Shown here: piece after piece, positions 1 through 10,260 of the stretch
Numbering within the stretch: the first letter of the stretch is position 1
Layout: every line of letters begins with the position of its first letter
Assembly (NCBI GenBank): GCA_015852425.1
Contig: JAAAIG010000390.1
Span: 1 to 34,092 of the forward strand
DNA: 34,092 nt
Direction: 5' to 3'
Source of the DNA: Gryganskiella cystojenkinii
Lineage: Eukaryota > Mortierellomycota > Mortierellomycetes > Mortierellales > Mortierellaceae
Translations under genes and position numbers: made by a program
The notes under the pieces: generated by a model
What the model saw: the letters and a program-made list of their open reading frames with translations, nothing else
Database searches by the model: none
What the model was told of the DNA's origin: nothing

Positions 1-334
1 TCTTTTGGTTTGAATACAACAGTGTTGACAAAGAGAGGAGAGGGATGGAAGTGATGGCATGGGCGAGTGTCGAGTGTCGCGTAGTTATGTAGACCTAGAG
101 TGTGAGCAGAGCCTACTTAAATCGAATTATGCATTTGGACAGACTCGACTGTAAAGCATAAAAAAATCTGGCAGTCACACGACCTTGAAATGAGAAGGGA
201 AGAAGTGACAGGCAGGGGGTTGAGACAAAGGACACTTTCCCCTCTTTGTTAGATTTCATTCACTCATTCCTTGACATTACTTGCCCATCGTTTATTATCA
301 TTACCTTCGACGCCCAAGACTTTCCCCAGCAACA
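1..334. other. Upstream spacer of the REEP-like gene
   Basis: No coding region is supported here. The stretch is CT-rich close to the REEP start at 335, as is common for fungal leaders. A short open frame from 246 is only the read-through of exon 1 in another frame. Confidence 0.5.
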
Positions 335-1934
335 ATGCTTCTATACCTACTCACACGGGTGGTCTGGTAATAATGCACACGCTGACCATTACCGCTGTAG
401 TGAACATTCATTTCTCATTGCAACTTTCTCTCTCGTTGCTGACCCTTTCTTTTGTTCGCATTCTTCTTCTCCACAAACTATAGTTCGATAGCCGGGTCGG
501 TTGTAAGTTTTCAACGGTCGTTAGGCACTCTATGAAACATGTCGGTCAACCCCCCTTTAACACCTTCGCCTTTGTTCTCTCTCGTCTCGGTGTCTAAAGT
601 ACCCCGCTTACGCTTCATTCAAGGCGATTCATTCCCGCGACCCTACACGGCTGACGGCTTGGCTCATGTACTGGACAGTCATGGGACTCTTTACGTTGGT
701 CGAGTTTGTGCTTGACACGTTTGTCTTTTGGTGAGAAGAAAAAAAAAAAAAAGCGCCAAGAATCAAACTTTTGCTGTGCATTTGCGCGTCACACGAAGTC
801 TTTGTCGGACTTTTTTTTTTTTGATCGCGAGAAACTAACTTTATATTGTCGACTTGACAGGTTGCCGTTTTACTATGAGTTCAAGATGTTGTTCGTCCTT
901 TGGATGATCCTGCCCCAGACACAAGTAAGAACCCTTTCCTATATCTGTTGTATTTAGCCCTGCCATGCCCTTCGTCCTGACCAACATGAACAAATTGTTA
1001 TAAATAGGGGTCAATTTATCTCTACCAAGCTATTGTGGATCCATACCTTACGCAGCATGAACGAGAAATAGACCAGACGCTCAAGGATATTCAAAAGCAA
1101 GCTATGGCCATGGGCATGGAGTATATCAAGCGAGGCATCCAGTTTCTCCAAAACTTGGTATTCGACCTCTACAAGAAGGTAAAAACAAATTCACGACATC
1201 CTTAAACACGCCGTTTCTTCATGTACCTTGACCAAGTCTTTAACCCCATTTGATCCGTGACCCTCTCTCCCTCCTTTATCTTTTTTTTCCAGTCTCAAAA
1301 TCAAGCAGATGTATCGTCCTTCAGTGCTGATGCGGACATGACCAAGCAGCGGACTGGACCTTCACCTGCGTATACTCCTGTAACTCCAGGTCACGGTTCT
1401 GCTCAGGAGACACCTGCCGGATCGAATGTTCAGAGTTATTTCTCCTGGATGTCTCCCAAACTTGCTGCGGTTGCGACCATGGCAACGGAGACGATCAGTC
1501 GACACATCCCTGCCCGTCCTTTGCCCCAGCCACCTGTGAACTTGTATGCGACTCGGACAGGCTCTTCGGGATCAACATCCTCCTCCTCCTCCTCCTCGCA
1601 TAGCGCAGCACCTACTGAAAGCGGACTCGGCATCAGTGAGGCGCTTACCGCAGCGGGAAAAGCAGAACTGGATCGAATTCGAGATCGATTGGATAAAACG
1701 TCGACATCGGCTGCCGCCGCTGTTGCATCGGGGGCGGACACTGCTTCTGTATCGGGTGGTTCATTGAGGAACAGGAAGATCAGCCTGTACGACTATGACA
1801 GCGAGGATTCCTTGTTGACACCGACAGTGACTCCTGTTCCTTCTGCGCCTCCACATGATCGACAAGCCTCAGATAGTAGTTGGGCTAGTTATATGGGGCT
1901 CCAGCGTCCAACGGCTCCTGTCCTAGACGAGTAA
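335..1934 (+). CDS. REEP/TB2-DP1-HVA22 family ER-shaping protein, six exons
   Basis: Proposed exons are 335-366, 484-502, 600-730, 861-924, 1008-1178 and 1293-1934, all with GT..AG introns and phases that join into 352 residues. The first 100 or so residues form the TB2/DP1/HVA22 domain: an N-terminal hydrophobic hairpin containing YPAYASFKAI, a second hydrophobic stretch after WTVMGLFTLVEF, then PFYYEFK and the diagnostic LPQTQGS followed by HEREID. A helix (IQKQAMAMGMEYIKRG) resembles the amphipathic helix that follows the hairpins in this family. The last 210 residues are Ser/Thr/Pro-rich and probably disordered. Family members bend and stabilise high-curvature ER tubules or vesicles. The protein begins directly at the first hairpin, without the N-terminal extension of Yop1/REEP5, so it looks closer to the REEP1-4 branch. 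The 19-nt second exon is the least certain part; it is required to join the start to the conserved YPAY. Confidence 0.88.
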
Positions 1935-2114
1935 AAGAAAAACAAACCCCGACACCGAGGCACTTTCGAGGCATATAGGTGGTCGAATACAGATTGCTAT
2001 TTTCCAGTAGGTTATGTTCTTCAGTCCTAAATCTTGTGTCCTTTTGTTGCGATGCTCCTGTCATATAGCGTCTAGTGTTTATTGTGATATATGCGGTCAC
2101 ACTTTGTTGTTATT

Positions 2115-2793
2115 TTAATGCTTGACATAATATCCATACTGCGACACCATCCAGATCAAAGAGGATGCTACAAAATGAAAAGAGCGTGGTATTAGTTTAC
2201 AGTCGACCATTTTCATGAAAGACTAGGTTCAGTGCGAGACGAAATACTGCTTACTGGCAACAACGCAAGGGGCCAGGAAAGGTCCGGTGATTTTTGCGGT
2301 TCTGAAGACAAAGAACTCGGACATGAAGTGGAACCAGGCGATACCGAAGGTGCACATGGTGATATGGTACATGCTATAAGAGAAGGTCGGCGAGAATTAT
2401 CGCGTTAGTGCGTGAAAGCTCAGGTTCCAAGTCTCTCGATTGACAACGAGCAGGATATCGTTTCTTACGGAGCAAGGTGCAAGTAATAGGCACCGTAGAG
2501 ACGGACAGCGGCACTGACGAGAGTCCAAACGCCAAAAGTACGTCCAGAGAGACCAGTGACTGTAACATGTAAAAAAGAATAGGTCAGTTATTCCTGTGGA
2601 TATTGTACGCTGAGAGCTGGTCGTGTTCGTTTGTGTGCATACCCTCATGGGGCTTGTTGGCGTAGATACGACGGGTGGCAGAGAGCGTGGCAAAGGCCTG
2701 GAAAGTGTTCATGAAAGAGGTGACACCGACGATCCAGAGCCATTTGGGCAAGAGACCAGCGGGGAGGGATGACCAGCCAATGAGATCGAGCAT
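2115..2793 (-). CDS. ERG28: Erg28, ergosterol biosynthesis scaffold protein of the ER
   Basis: Four exons on the minus strand (2793-2643, 2559-2469, 2373-2255, 2167-2115) join in phase to 137 residues, close to the 148 of the yeast protein. Conserved Erg28 elements appear in order: LPKWLWIVGVTSF near the start, ATRRIY, SGRTFGVWTLVSAAVRLYGA, FGIAWFHFMSE, RTAK and a C-terminal SSLIWM. Erg28 is a small multi-pass ER membrane protein that holds the C-4 demethylation enzymes (Erg25, Erg26, Erg27) together. All introns are GT..AG. The third intron could be read through to a nearby TGA, but only splicing restores the conserved SSLIWM tail. The gene converges on the REEP-like gene (about 180 bp between stops) and diverges from SSL1. 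Confidence 0.93.
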
Positions 2794-3363
2794 GATGTGA
2801 AGTTGAATGAAGATGAAGATGAAGTGTGGGAGGGAGATGGGATGGAAAAATGAAAAGAGGGCCTCCGTGGGAGAAGTCGAGTCGGCCGTTGAAAAAATAC
2901 CCGGAGGAAGTCTATCTGTGCCTGGACGGGTCAAGCCACAGGGATTGAGATCATACGATTCGATCTATTTTAATTTTTTTTGGTCTCGCAGGCATGTGGA
3001 TCTAGAAGCATACTTTCTGAAAGGTCAAGAACAGTGCGCTCACGTACTTCACCTCTATTGTTGCCTATGTCGACTGGCACCTTGAAGCGTGAGCAAAGGG
3101 CTTCCCACATCAATGATAATTCTATTTTACGTGATTCCAGGTCCCGTCTTGGAGGACGGCTTTGTGATCACAAGCGAAGCAGGAATGTGACTGTTCATTT
3201 CGAATATTTCATGGTTGCTTGAGCGCGCTGTTGCATGTGCTCGACAATCTCTTTTTTTTTTGCTTCGCAACAATCACGACCAAGTTCACAACAACACACA
3301 CCAAGACCATTAAGATCGAGAACACAGAAGCAAAAGCAGGACACATACACACACAGAGGAGCG
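2794..3363. promoter_or_regulatory. Divergent promoter region between ERG28 and SSL1
   Basis: The 570 bp between the two opposite start codons must carry both promoters. The SSL1 side has a run of T followed by a CA-rich leader (around 3245-3360), typical of fungal 5' leaders. The ERG28 side is rich in GAA/GATGAA on the plus strand. No consensus TATA box stands out and no extra gene is supported. Confidence 0.5.
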
Positions 3364-5009
3364 ATGGCAACAAATGGACGTAGAAACCTTGACGAGGATG
3401 ACGATGAATACATCGACGTGGACGATTCCTCTCTCCAGACTGGTGGCAATCAAGCCAACTATGCCTGGGAGGAAGAATACAAGCGTTCATGGGATGTCCT
3501 CCAAGAAGACGAACATGGAAGTTTAGCTGGCGTCGTCAACAGTCTACAACAAGCCGCCAAGCGCAAGAGGTATGGGCATCACTCATTGACATTCAAAAAG
3601 GAGTCCTGTTTGACTTAATGCAGCATAAGGCCAATTTGGTGGCGTTTGATGACTAACTGTGTATGTCTTTTTGGATGAGCAGACTCTTGCGCGATACCGA
3701 TCCGATCCAGAGGGGCATCATCCGACATTTATTCATCATCATCGATCTCTCCCGTGCCATGCAAGAAAAGGATTTGCGACCCTCTCGACTATCGCTCACG
3801 TTCACCTATCTGGAGGCCTTTATCGCCGAGTTCTTTGACCAGAACCCCATCTCTCAGATCGGCCTGATTGGTACCAAGGATGGGCTCGCAGAAAAGATCT
3901 CGGAACTCTCTGGCAACCCCACGGATCATATTCGAGCCTTGAAGATGAAAAAGTTTCAAGAGATGAATGGCGAACCGTCCCTGCAGAACGCACTCGAGTT
4001 GGCCAGGAATTCTTTGGTCCATGTCCCCGCTCACGGATCGAGGGAGATTTTGGTAATCATGGGATCGCTGACGACAACGGATCCAGGCAATATCCATGAC
4101 ACGATTTCGCAGTTGGTTCAGGATAATATTCGTGGATCTGTGATCGCCTTGGCTGCTGAAGTTCAGGTCCTGAAGTTCTTGACCATTCAAACAAAAGGTA
4201 ACCAGCGTCCATTTATAACTCGAAGAAAAGTACTGATGGACTGGATACAGAGGCAAGGAGGGTGAAAACTAATCTATTCTGAATACATGTTCACTTTTGT
4301 AGGAACTTTTGGTGTAGCAATGAACGAAGGGCATTACAGGGACCTGCTGTTTGAGGTGATCCCTCCGACGGCAGTGACAACAACAAAGGCTTCCTCGAAT
4401 CTGGTGCTGATGGGATTCCCAGCTCGATCAAATGAGAGTGCAGCGACACTATGTGCGTGCCACGGACGTTTGACTCTGGGAGGCTATATCTGTCCACGGT
4501 GTAACTCGAAACTGTGCGATATTCCAACGGAATGCGATATTTGTACCCTAACCTTGGTCTCGAGTCCGCTGTTGGCGCGCAGTTATCATCATCTCTTCCC
4601 CGTCGAGAACTTTATCGAGGTTTCATGGAAAGAGTAAGAAGAATTATTTGGAATGGGCTTGCATCGTTTTTGTCCGCAAGCTATTATGCATGATTACGCT
4701 TACGACCATACTTATCACCATCTCTATTATTTTAGTGCTGCGATGACATCGGCTTGCTTTTCATGTCAAAAGATATTTCCAAGTCCACAAAAGACGAGTC
4801 CTCAACTTCAGGCGACGACAGATGCAGGACGATACCAGTGCAAACTCTGTGACAAGACATTTTGTGCAGATTGTGATCTTTTTATTCACGATGTTCTTCA
4901 CAACTGCCCCGGATGTTTGAGTCGACCCAGGAAACAAGTAGCACCAACATCGATCCTCTCCGGAACGGGGGCGCGGTTACCCCCTTCTCGGCTTGGCATC
5001 ACCTCATAG
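3364..5009 (+). CDS. SSL1: TFIIH core subunit Ssl1/p44
   Basis: Exons 3364-3569, 3683-4197, 4303-4633 and 4736-5009 join in phase to 441 residues. An acidic N-terminus (DEDDDEYIDVDD) leads to YAWEEEYKRSWD and RGIIRHLFIIIDLSRAM, the Ssl1-type opening of the von Willebrand A domain (about residues 75-255), which contains SQIGLIGTKDG and HGSREILVIMGSLTT. A four-cysteine zinc motif follows at about residues 290-321 (CACHG..CPRC..C..C), and a cysteine-rich RING-like end at about 357-413 (CFSCQK, CKLCDKTFCADCD, CPGC). p44/Ssl1 is a structural subunit of TFIIH; its vWA domain contacts and stimulates the XPD/Rad3 helicase in nucleotide excision repair and transcription initiation. ATG 3364 follows an A-rich leader. 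An AATAAA lies 39 bp past the stop. Confidence 0.95.
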
Positions 5010-5047
5010 GAGTCGAGCAGGAAGTGCTCTAGACCCATGCCCATGCT

Positions 5048-5053
5048 AATAAA
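5048..5053 (+). terminator. AATAAA polyadenylation signal for SSL1
   Basis: A canonical AATAAA hexamer starts 39 bp after the SSL1 stop codon and lies well before the next gene's start at 5208. Confidence 0.5.
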
Positions 5054-5207
5054 AGTCACGTGCATGCATATTCTATTTTAACGCGAGACAGAGAAAAGCC
5101 CACGCGCATGTTTTGTCTGCGCCTCCATTCATGATTTCCAACTTTTGTCCCCTCTTCCATCTTGTTCATTTTCTCGTTTCACATCAACACAACCAACACC
5201 ATCTACA

Positions 5208-7247
5208 ATGGATCGAGCACTTGGAATTGTCGACATTCGACGAGCAATTGGCGAGTTTTTGGATTCCAAAAGTATTATCGAGTGCGCCTGCGTCAATCAC
5301 GACTGGCACGCGACTTTTATCCCATTCCTTTGGCAGTCTCTCGAGTTTGGCAAGACCTACGAACGATACCCTCCTTCTTCTTCTTATTCCAAGACCCCTA
5401 AAACTTACCCTCCAATCCAAGCTCTAGAGCAGAACAAACATCTCGTCCAACGTCTCTCAATCATCAGTTGCAACCATGCTGCCTATCTTCGCCTTCAAGG
5501 CTTTCAACAACTCTCTTATCTCTCCCTTTCAGGTTCGGCCATCTACAGTAATCGAGATATCGACAGCAGCTCTGAAAGGACTGTGATCCCACCCCGGGAT
5601 GCCCCGGATATGTTCACGCCTTGGTACCATTGGCGACTTCTCGTGCAACATCATCAGTCCTCACTCAAGGTGCTGTCGGTCCAACCGGATCTCAAGGTCC
5701 CCATGACGGAACAATTTTTGAAGGCAATCATGGGATGTGAGCGACTGGAAACCCTGAAGTTACATGCCTGTACGATTCCAACAAAATATGCGGGTATTTT
5801 CTGGAAATCAATCTCAAAGGTTGAACACCTTCACTGGCGGGGAGGTGGTAGCGAATTCCCGGATTGGATCCAGCAATCTGATGAAGCTGGCTTGGACGGA
5901 AACCCCCCTCTACCACCACAGTTACCACCCTATGGATCCGAGCCAGAGACTGAGACAGAGTCTTCTTTCATCAGCAGCAACACCAACAGCCTCCTATCGA
6001 AAAAGCCTCCTGCTCCGGAACCTGCCATCCTTTATACATCTCAATCACCTCCCCCGTCTTCGCTTCGCACCCTGGTCATCAAACAATGTGGCGAGAAACT
6101 AACCGATCTCCGTCTGTTTCAATTCTGCCGGAACCTCGAGAGAATATCCTGGGAACAACTTCGAGGGAATTGGTTGTTCCCACTAGAGCCATTCGGTGAT
6201 TTGTTGTACGAAAGCAGCCATTCCGCCGCTGCGGACAAAGTCACGGGGGGCCTGCCAGGCAACAAAGCACTCGCGATCACATCTACGACAACGTGGCCGA
6301 AATTGCAGGAACTCGAGATTCTGAATTCTGTCCGATATTCGAGTGATACGCAATGGGCACGGGTCATGGAAAGTCCTCTCGGTCGTCGACTAAAGATTTT
6401 GAAGGTTCATGATTCGAAGATTGGACCCAAGACCCTGAACGCACTGTTTGCTTGTGGGTCAACGAACCCCTTGGGAGGAACAAAAAGCGAGGGCCAGAAT
6501 CAAGATCAAGGGCAAGATCCGACTCTTGGAGGGATGGCCATATCCCTGCCAACAGAGATGACCTCGACGAATTGGTTGAACAAGTCTCTCACGGTGATTG
6601 ATTTGTTACCGACTCAGGGTCTGAACAGTTTGGCGGTCCAGGCAATCCTTTCCAAGTTAACTGCACTGGAGGTTTTACGAGTCGGACGAATTTGGTACAT
6701 GGATATCGTTGAAGGAGAACCATGGGTGTGCAAGAACCTGCGAGAACTCTGTATCAGCATCGACATGACTCCGTTGTCAACTACAACAATGTCCACACCT
6801 GACCCCGCCACTTCTTTGCCGCCGGTTTATGGCGAGGATGAAGACGTCGTCCAGCTGCCCCAGAGCCTACTGCCGCCAGCACCACCTTGCACTCCAGAAT
6901 TCGAGATCGATCAACGCCAAGTCTTTGATCGACTTTCGACCCTGAATCGATTGAACGTGTTGATCCTACATCAAAAGCGAGACAGTTTCATCCATGATCG
7001 AGAAGAATACCGAACGCTGAATATGACTCTTGCGGCTGGGTTGAACAAGTTGGAAACGTTGAAACACTTGTCATCGTTGACGTTTACGAGTTCTCATCAG
7101 AACATGGGATGGGATGAAATCCAGTGGATGTGCCAGATCTGGCCTGGGATGCGACGTCTGACAGGCAAGTTTTCAAAGGAGCCACAGATGCACTATGCGC
7201 TCAAGCGTCATTTGAATCAACACCATGTACTAGTCTGTGATCCGTAG
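5208..7247 (+). CDS. F-box/leucine-rich-repeat protein, 679 residues
   Basis: This is a single exon. The first 45 residues look like a fungal F-box: two short helices (IVDIRRAIGEFLD, IIECACVNHDWHATFIPFLW) with the typical C-V-N-x-x-W and P-x-L-W pattern. Further on are repeated leucine-rich segments (for example LQGFQQLSYLSLSGSAI, RLETLKLHACTI, NRLNVLILHQ) separated by loops rich in Ser, Pro and Gln. Such proteins usually bind Skp1 through the F-box and select targets for SCF ubiquitin ligases through the LRR part; the target here is unknown. ATG 5208 is chosen over an upstream in-frame ATG at 5145 because it sits directly before the F-box and after a CA-rich leader. The gene starts 198 bp after the SSL1 stop, on the same strand. 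It is distantly related in layout to the F-box genes at 22380, 24926 and 31634. Confidence 0.85.
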   Translation: MDRALGIVDIRRAIGEFLDSKSIIECACVNHDWHATFIPFLWQSLEFGKTYERYPPSSSYSKTPKTYPPIQALEQNKHLVQRLSIISCNHAAYLRLQGFQQLSYLSLSGSAIYSNRDIDSSSERTVIPPRDAPDMFTPWYHWRLLVQHHQSSLKVLSVQPDLKVPMTEQFLKAIMGCERLETLKLHACTIPTKYAGIFWKSISKVEHLHWRGGGSEFPDWIQQSDEAGLDGNPPLPPQLPPYGSEPETETESSFISSNTNSLLSKKPPAPEPAILYTSQSPPPSSLRTLVIKQCGEKLTDLRLFQFCRNLERISWEQLRGNWLFPLEPFGDLLYESSHSAAADKVTGGLPGNKALAITSTTTWPKLQELEILNSVRYSSDTQWARVMESPLGRRLKILKVHDSKIGPKTLNALFACGSTNPLGGTKSEGQNQDQGQDPTLGGMAISLPTEMTSTNWLNKSLTVIDLLPTQGLNSLAVQAILSKLTALEVLRVGRIWYMDIVEGEPWVCKNLRELCISIDMTPLSTTTMSTPDPATSLPPVYGEDEDVVQLPQSLLPPAPPCTPEFEIDQRQVFDRLSTLNRLNVLILHQKRDSFIHDREEYRTLNMTLAAGLNKLETLKHLSSLTFTSSHQNMGWDEIQWMCQIWPGMRRLTGKFSKEPQMHYALKRHLNQHHVLVCDP

Positions 7248-8585
7248 AGTGTAGTACTTCGTTTTCTCATATAGTTTTCGAACGCTATGTGTGCACTGAA
7301 TATAAATGATTGGAAACCAAGAAGAACATCACAAACCAACTCCTGTTAAAAACTTTGAAATAGACAGAAACGTACTATACCGCCGAGAGAGAGAGGACGG
7401 CGGAGCTACTAGATTGACGCGTTTTATTTTCTCCAACTCCAGTTCTCATTCGAGAAAAAGAAGAATGTTGACATGCCGAAGGGACAGAAAATATTGAGCA
7501 GGGGGGCTGAACTGATTGCCGCGCAACATTGGCATCATCCTACACATTCCCTTCCTTGGTTATGCGTAGATTTTGATCTAGAAGACACGCTCCCGTATTG
7601 GCACATCAATTATGATATCCGTTTCTTATTTCGTTAGAGTTGGAAGGAAAAATGTAAGCTCTTAGACCATTCAATGATGATTCGCTCTCATGTAAAGTCG
7701 AAGAGTCAATGCTCCTGTCGTGAACGCGGACTAAGGACAAGGCGGGATGACCTTTCCGAGGACAGGACAGAGAGGGGATAAAGGTGTGGTGATTTGAGGC
7801 AGGGACAGTGGTCAAGGTACTAAGGAGGATTTATTCAAGGCAGGGACTGGGGACAGAGGTTCAAGGTGATGACGAAGTATTATTGAAGATTACAAAATTA
7901 CTAGGTAAGGAACATGAACGGAAAGGAGGACTATGTTTAAATACTAAACGGGGAATGGAGAAAGGATATGATTGAAGTAGGGAATAAAAGAATAATGGAA
8001 TAAAAGGAATGAGAATAAAGTAGTACAGAATGCACTAAACGGGATAATCTGGAATTTACTACGTTGTGATCTAGAGGTGGACGCGACAACAGGTCGTTGG
8101 ATGCGACAGCTCCCCACGAACGCTTTCGAAATGGTACCTTTCTGTTCGGCAACCAACTCAACATTTGCTGCCATACCGAGTGAGTTGGGGCACCTGGGAG
8201 GGTTTGGTTACAGTGGTTGCTGTTGTCGTTTTGCCTTGGAGATGAAGTGAGGGACTCCGTTCACAATGGGAGAGAGAGGACTTGTTGTGGCAGTATTAGA
8301 CGATATGAAGGGAAGCCAGGAATTGTTGGGACCTCTTCTATACACACCTAGGTGTGTAACGATGCTGCATGTGAAAAGAACGAGAAAAAAACTAAGTGAG
8401 CCCTTCACAAGATCCCAGAGGAAAAGAGAAAAGAGGAAGGAGGACAGCAAAAATGCGAGAGAACTGGTCGCATTCCCCCTCCAAAAGAGAAAGGAGAGAC
8501 CTTGGGGTGCCTCCCCTGCAATCATTTTTCTCCGTCCCTCCCCTGAAATCTTTTTTTCTCTGTTTCACTTACGTCTCATGGACAG
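7248..8585. other. Gene-poor spacer with weak small ORFs and an 18-bp palindrome
   Basis: No gene can be supported with confidence. A 54-codon plus-strand ORF at 7473-7637 (open upstream of its ATG to about 7410) has a non-repetitive composition ending in NYDIRFLFR and could be a remnant exon. A minus-strand start at 8174 gives a 76-codon frame of unknown meaning. A perfect 18-bp palindrome lies at 8341-8358. Confidence 0.35.
8341..8358. repeat. Perfect 18-bp palindrome
   Basis: The sequence TACACACCTAGGTGTGTA reads the same on both strands, and the flanking bases do not extend it. A dimeric transcription-factor site is possible, but no gene start lies close by. Confidence 0.5.
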
Positions 8586-8848
8586 CCTTCGAACGGACTC
8601 TTGGCTCAAATGGCCTCCTTCCCCGTTTCCCTTGATACCAAGATGGCCTTGCTGGAACAGCAGTTGGCTGTGATCTTTGGCATTCACAAGAAGTCTACTG
8701 GTGACTGCGATCCCGAACACTTCCCCCTCAGTCTCCCTGGGATACTGTAAGAGCACAAGACTCAGTAAGCTACGCGGTATTTAAGTCTATCTGTTGCAGG
8801 CGGAGAGGTGCCCTGACGGCTGCAGGAAGCCATCTAGTAGATAATTAA
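8586..8848 (+). pseudogene. Gag-like coding fragment of a retroelement (uncertain)
   Basis: After a CAG at about 8585 the frame reads a compact, protein-like sequence with SNGLLAQM, SLDTKMALLEQQLAVIFGIH and PEHFPLSLPGIL. An intron 8747-8799 (GTAAGA..TTGCAG) would join it to a short last exon ending at 8848. No upstream start is evident, so only a 3' part is present. I do not recognise the family. Its position just before the RNase H/recombinase relic, in the same orientation, suggests the end of the first (gag-like) ORF of that element. A separate host gene exon is the main alternative. Confidence 0.35.
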
Positions 8849-9329
8849 AGAAAACCCTTCCCGTTCATGATTTTCCCTATCTGCCACCAGAGCACGAGCC
8901 TTGAGTTCTGGTAAAGCATCCACCACAAGACGCCTTTTTCTCCACGAGACGCGTTTCCGTGCAAAAGCTCTTTTTTCAAGAAGGTTTGCTGATCTCGATC
9001 GCGTTCTCTTTTCCCCCACGGTATTTTAAAGAAAAAGACGAAAGAAAAAGAACACGTATTATATCTTTTCCGTATGTTGTACACAAAGAACAAAGGATCT
9101 CTTGTAAGAGGAACGTTATGACATCTGGATAGGGATTGTGAGGCTATAGTTGTTTCACTCGAATTTCGTTTCTTGATCTTTTTTTTCCTTGTTCGATTAA
9201 CTAGAAATATCAGTGGGTTCCTGAAAGAGCAAACAAAGTTCATTCGTAAGTCAACTCAGTGAACTTCTGAGACTTTTTTGTCCTTTCAAATTTGGAGAAT
9301 GGACAAGAGTGGCGCTCCATTTTTCTAGC
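8849..9329. other. Spacer between the gag-like fragment and the RNase H relic
   Basis: No supported gene. The plus strand has several T-rich and A-rich runs (for example 9028-9050 and 9178-9190). The minus-strand open frames here are low-complexity Lys/Arg-rich shadows. If the flanking pieces come from one element, the missing reverse transcriptase should have been here and has been deleted. Confidence 0.35.
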
Positions 9330-10260
9330 ATTGTCTCGCCACAGGCACGCGACTGAAAACGACATATGTATCGTCAGCATTCAACCCAGCGGACGGCCCA
9401 TCACGGCAGATGGCGGAACAATTGGAATTGAGCCTGGATCCAACATTCTTCCGCTACCTGGACTACTGGTAAGGCCCCCACCACCTGGATCTGTTCGCGT
9501 CGGACAGGAACAATCAACTCCCAAAATTCTTCTCGTGGAAACCACCATGAACCAACGATGGCGAGGATGGGGGCATCTATACATCTGCCCGACATGGAAC
9601 CTTCTCCCGTCAATCCTGGAGCGCCCACGACAGGAAAAACTCGAAGCAACAGTAATCACACCGTTTTGGCCAACGGCATCATGCTTCCCAACAATCCAGG
9701 AGATGGCATTGGAACAACCTCTCCAGGTTCCGCGTCAGTTCGTCCTAGCCGCACCAGGAAGCGAAAAGTCGATCCTGGACAAGAATCTCTTTGGGAGTCT
9801 GTCGGCTTGGAGAGTAAGCGGACGGCATAGCCACATCCGGCCTTTCGACCATCGCCACCAATATCATCACGAACAAAGCTCGCAAACAACAGACAGATGA
9901 ACGGTATTCGGCTGCCCAACAACAGTTCTTAGAGTGGCTCAAGGACTTCGAGTTTGACGGTTGTATGAGTCCGGCAGTCCCTATCATCAACTGGCTTTGT
10001 CACATCAAGGTGGAGAAAGGACTGAAATGGTCGACAGTCTTTGGCAAGAAATCAGCACTCCTCTCATTTTTGAAGGACCCCGAGATCGTCACTCAGGACC
10101 CCGATCTACATCGACTTTGTCAAAGCAACACAGAGCGAGGACATCCTTGACACCAAGGACGTCAAGTTCGACGTACAACCAGTAATAGACCTGTTCAGAG
10201 CGAAGGACAACACCGCGATGGCGACGATCCAGTTTAGGGGTGCTAGACTCTGTCGCCGAT
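9330..10260 (+). mobile_element. Decayed DIRS-like retrotransposon: RNase H end plus tyrosine recombinase start
   Basis: Protein-like sequence runs through all three plus frames, with breaks. Frame A (about 9350-9550) gives SSAFNPADGPSR and, after a TAA at 9470, GPHHLDLFAS then NNQLPKFFSWKP. These are the N-x-A-D-x-x-S-R and D-L-F-A-S signatures of the RNase H of DIRS/Ngaro-type elements. After a TGA at 9548 the next frame carries LYICPTWNLLPSIL, VITPFWPTA and SLSAWRVSG to about 9820, the usual tail of that domain. The frame then changes again to TDERYSAAQQQFLEWLKDF (about 9895-9950), which resembles the SAM-like core-binding start of a tyrosine recombinase. Another shift at a CCCC run near 10100 leads to VQPVIDLFRAKDNTAMA. 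At least three frame changes and two stops make it non-functional. No reverse transcriptase, catalytic recombinase residues or terminal repeats were found. Confidence 0.68.

Noticed and set aside
1436..1741. Minus-strand 101-codon ORF
   Set aside because: It lies wholly within the last exon of the REEP-like gene and is its antisense shadow, including a poly-Glu from the TCC repeat.
2210..2255. ERG28 ending by read-through at a TGA soon after residue 120
   Set aside because: Splicing at GTAAGC to the TTTTGTAG acceptor restores the conserved C-terminal SSLIWM of Erg28, so the longer model is preferred.
8208..8525. Hydrophobic minus-strand ORF of 105 codons
   Set aside because: The hydrophobicity comes from purine-rich plus-strand DNA. 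No conserved motif, and the apparent membrane segments are compositional.
9558..9830. ORF of 90 codons with a possible GTAAGC donor at 9814 leading into the next frame
   Set aside because: The sequence with RNase H character is in the neighbouring frame (WNLLPSIL, AWRVSG), so this ORF is a shadow and the intron is not needed.
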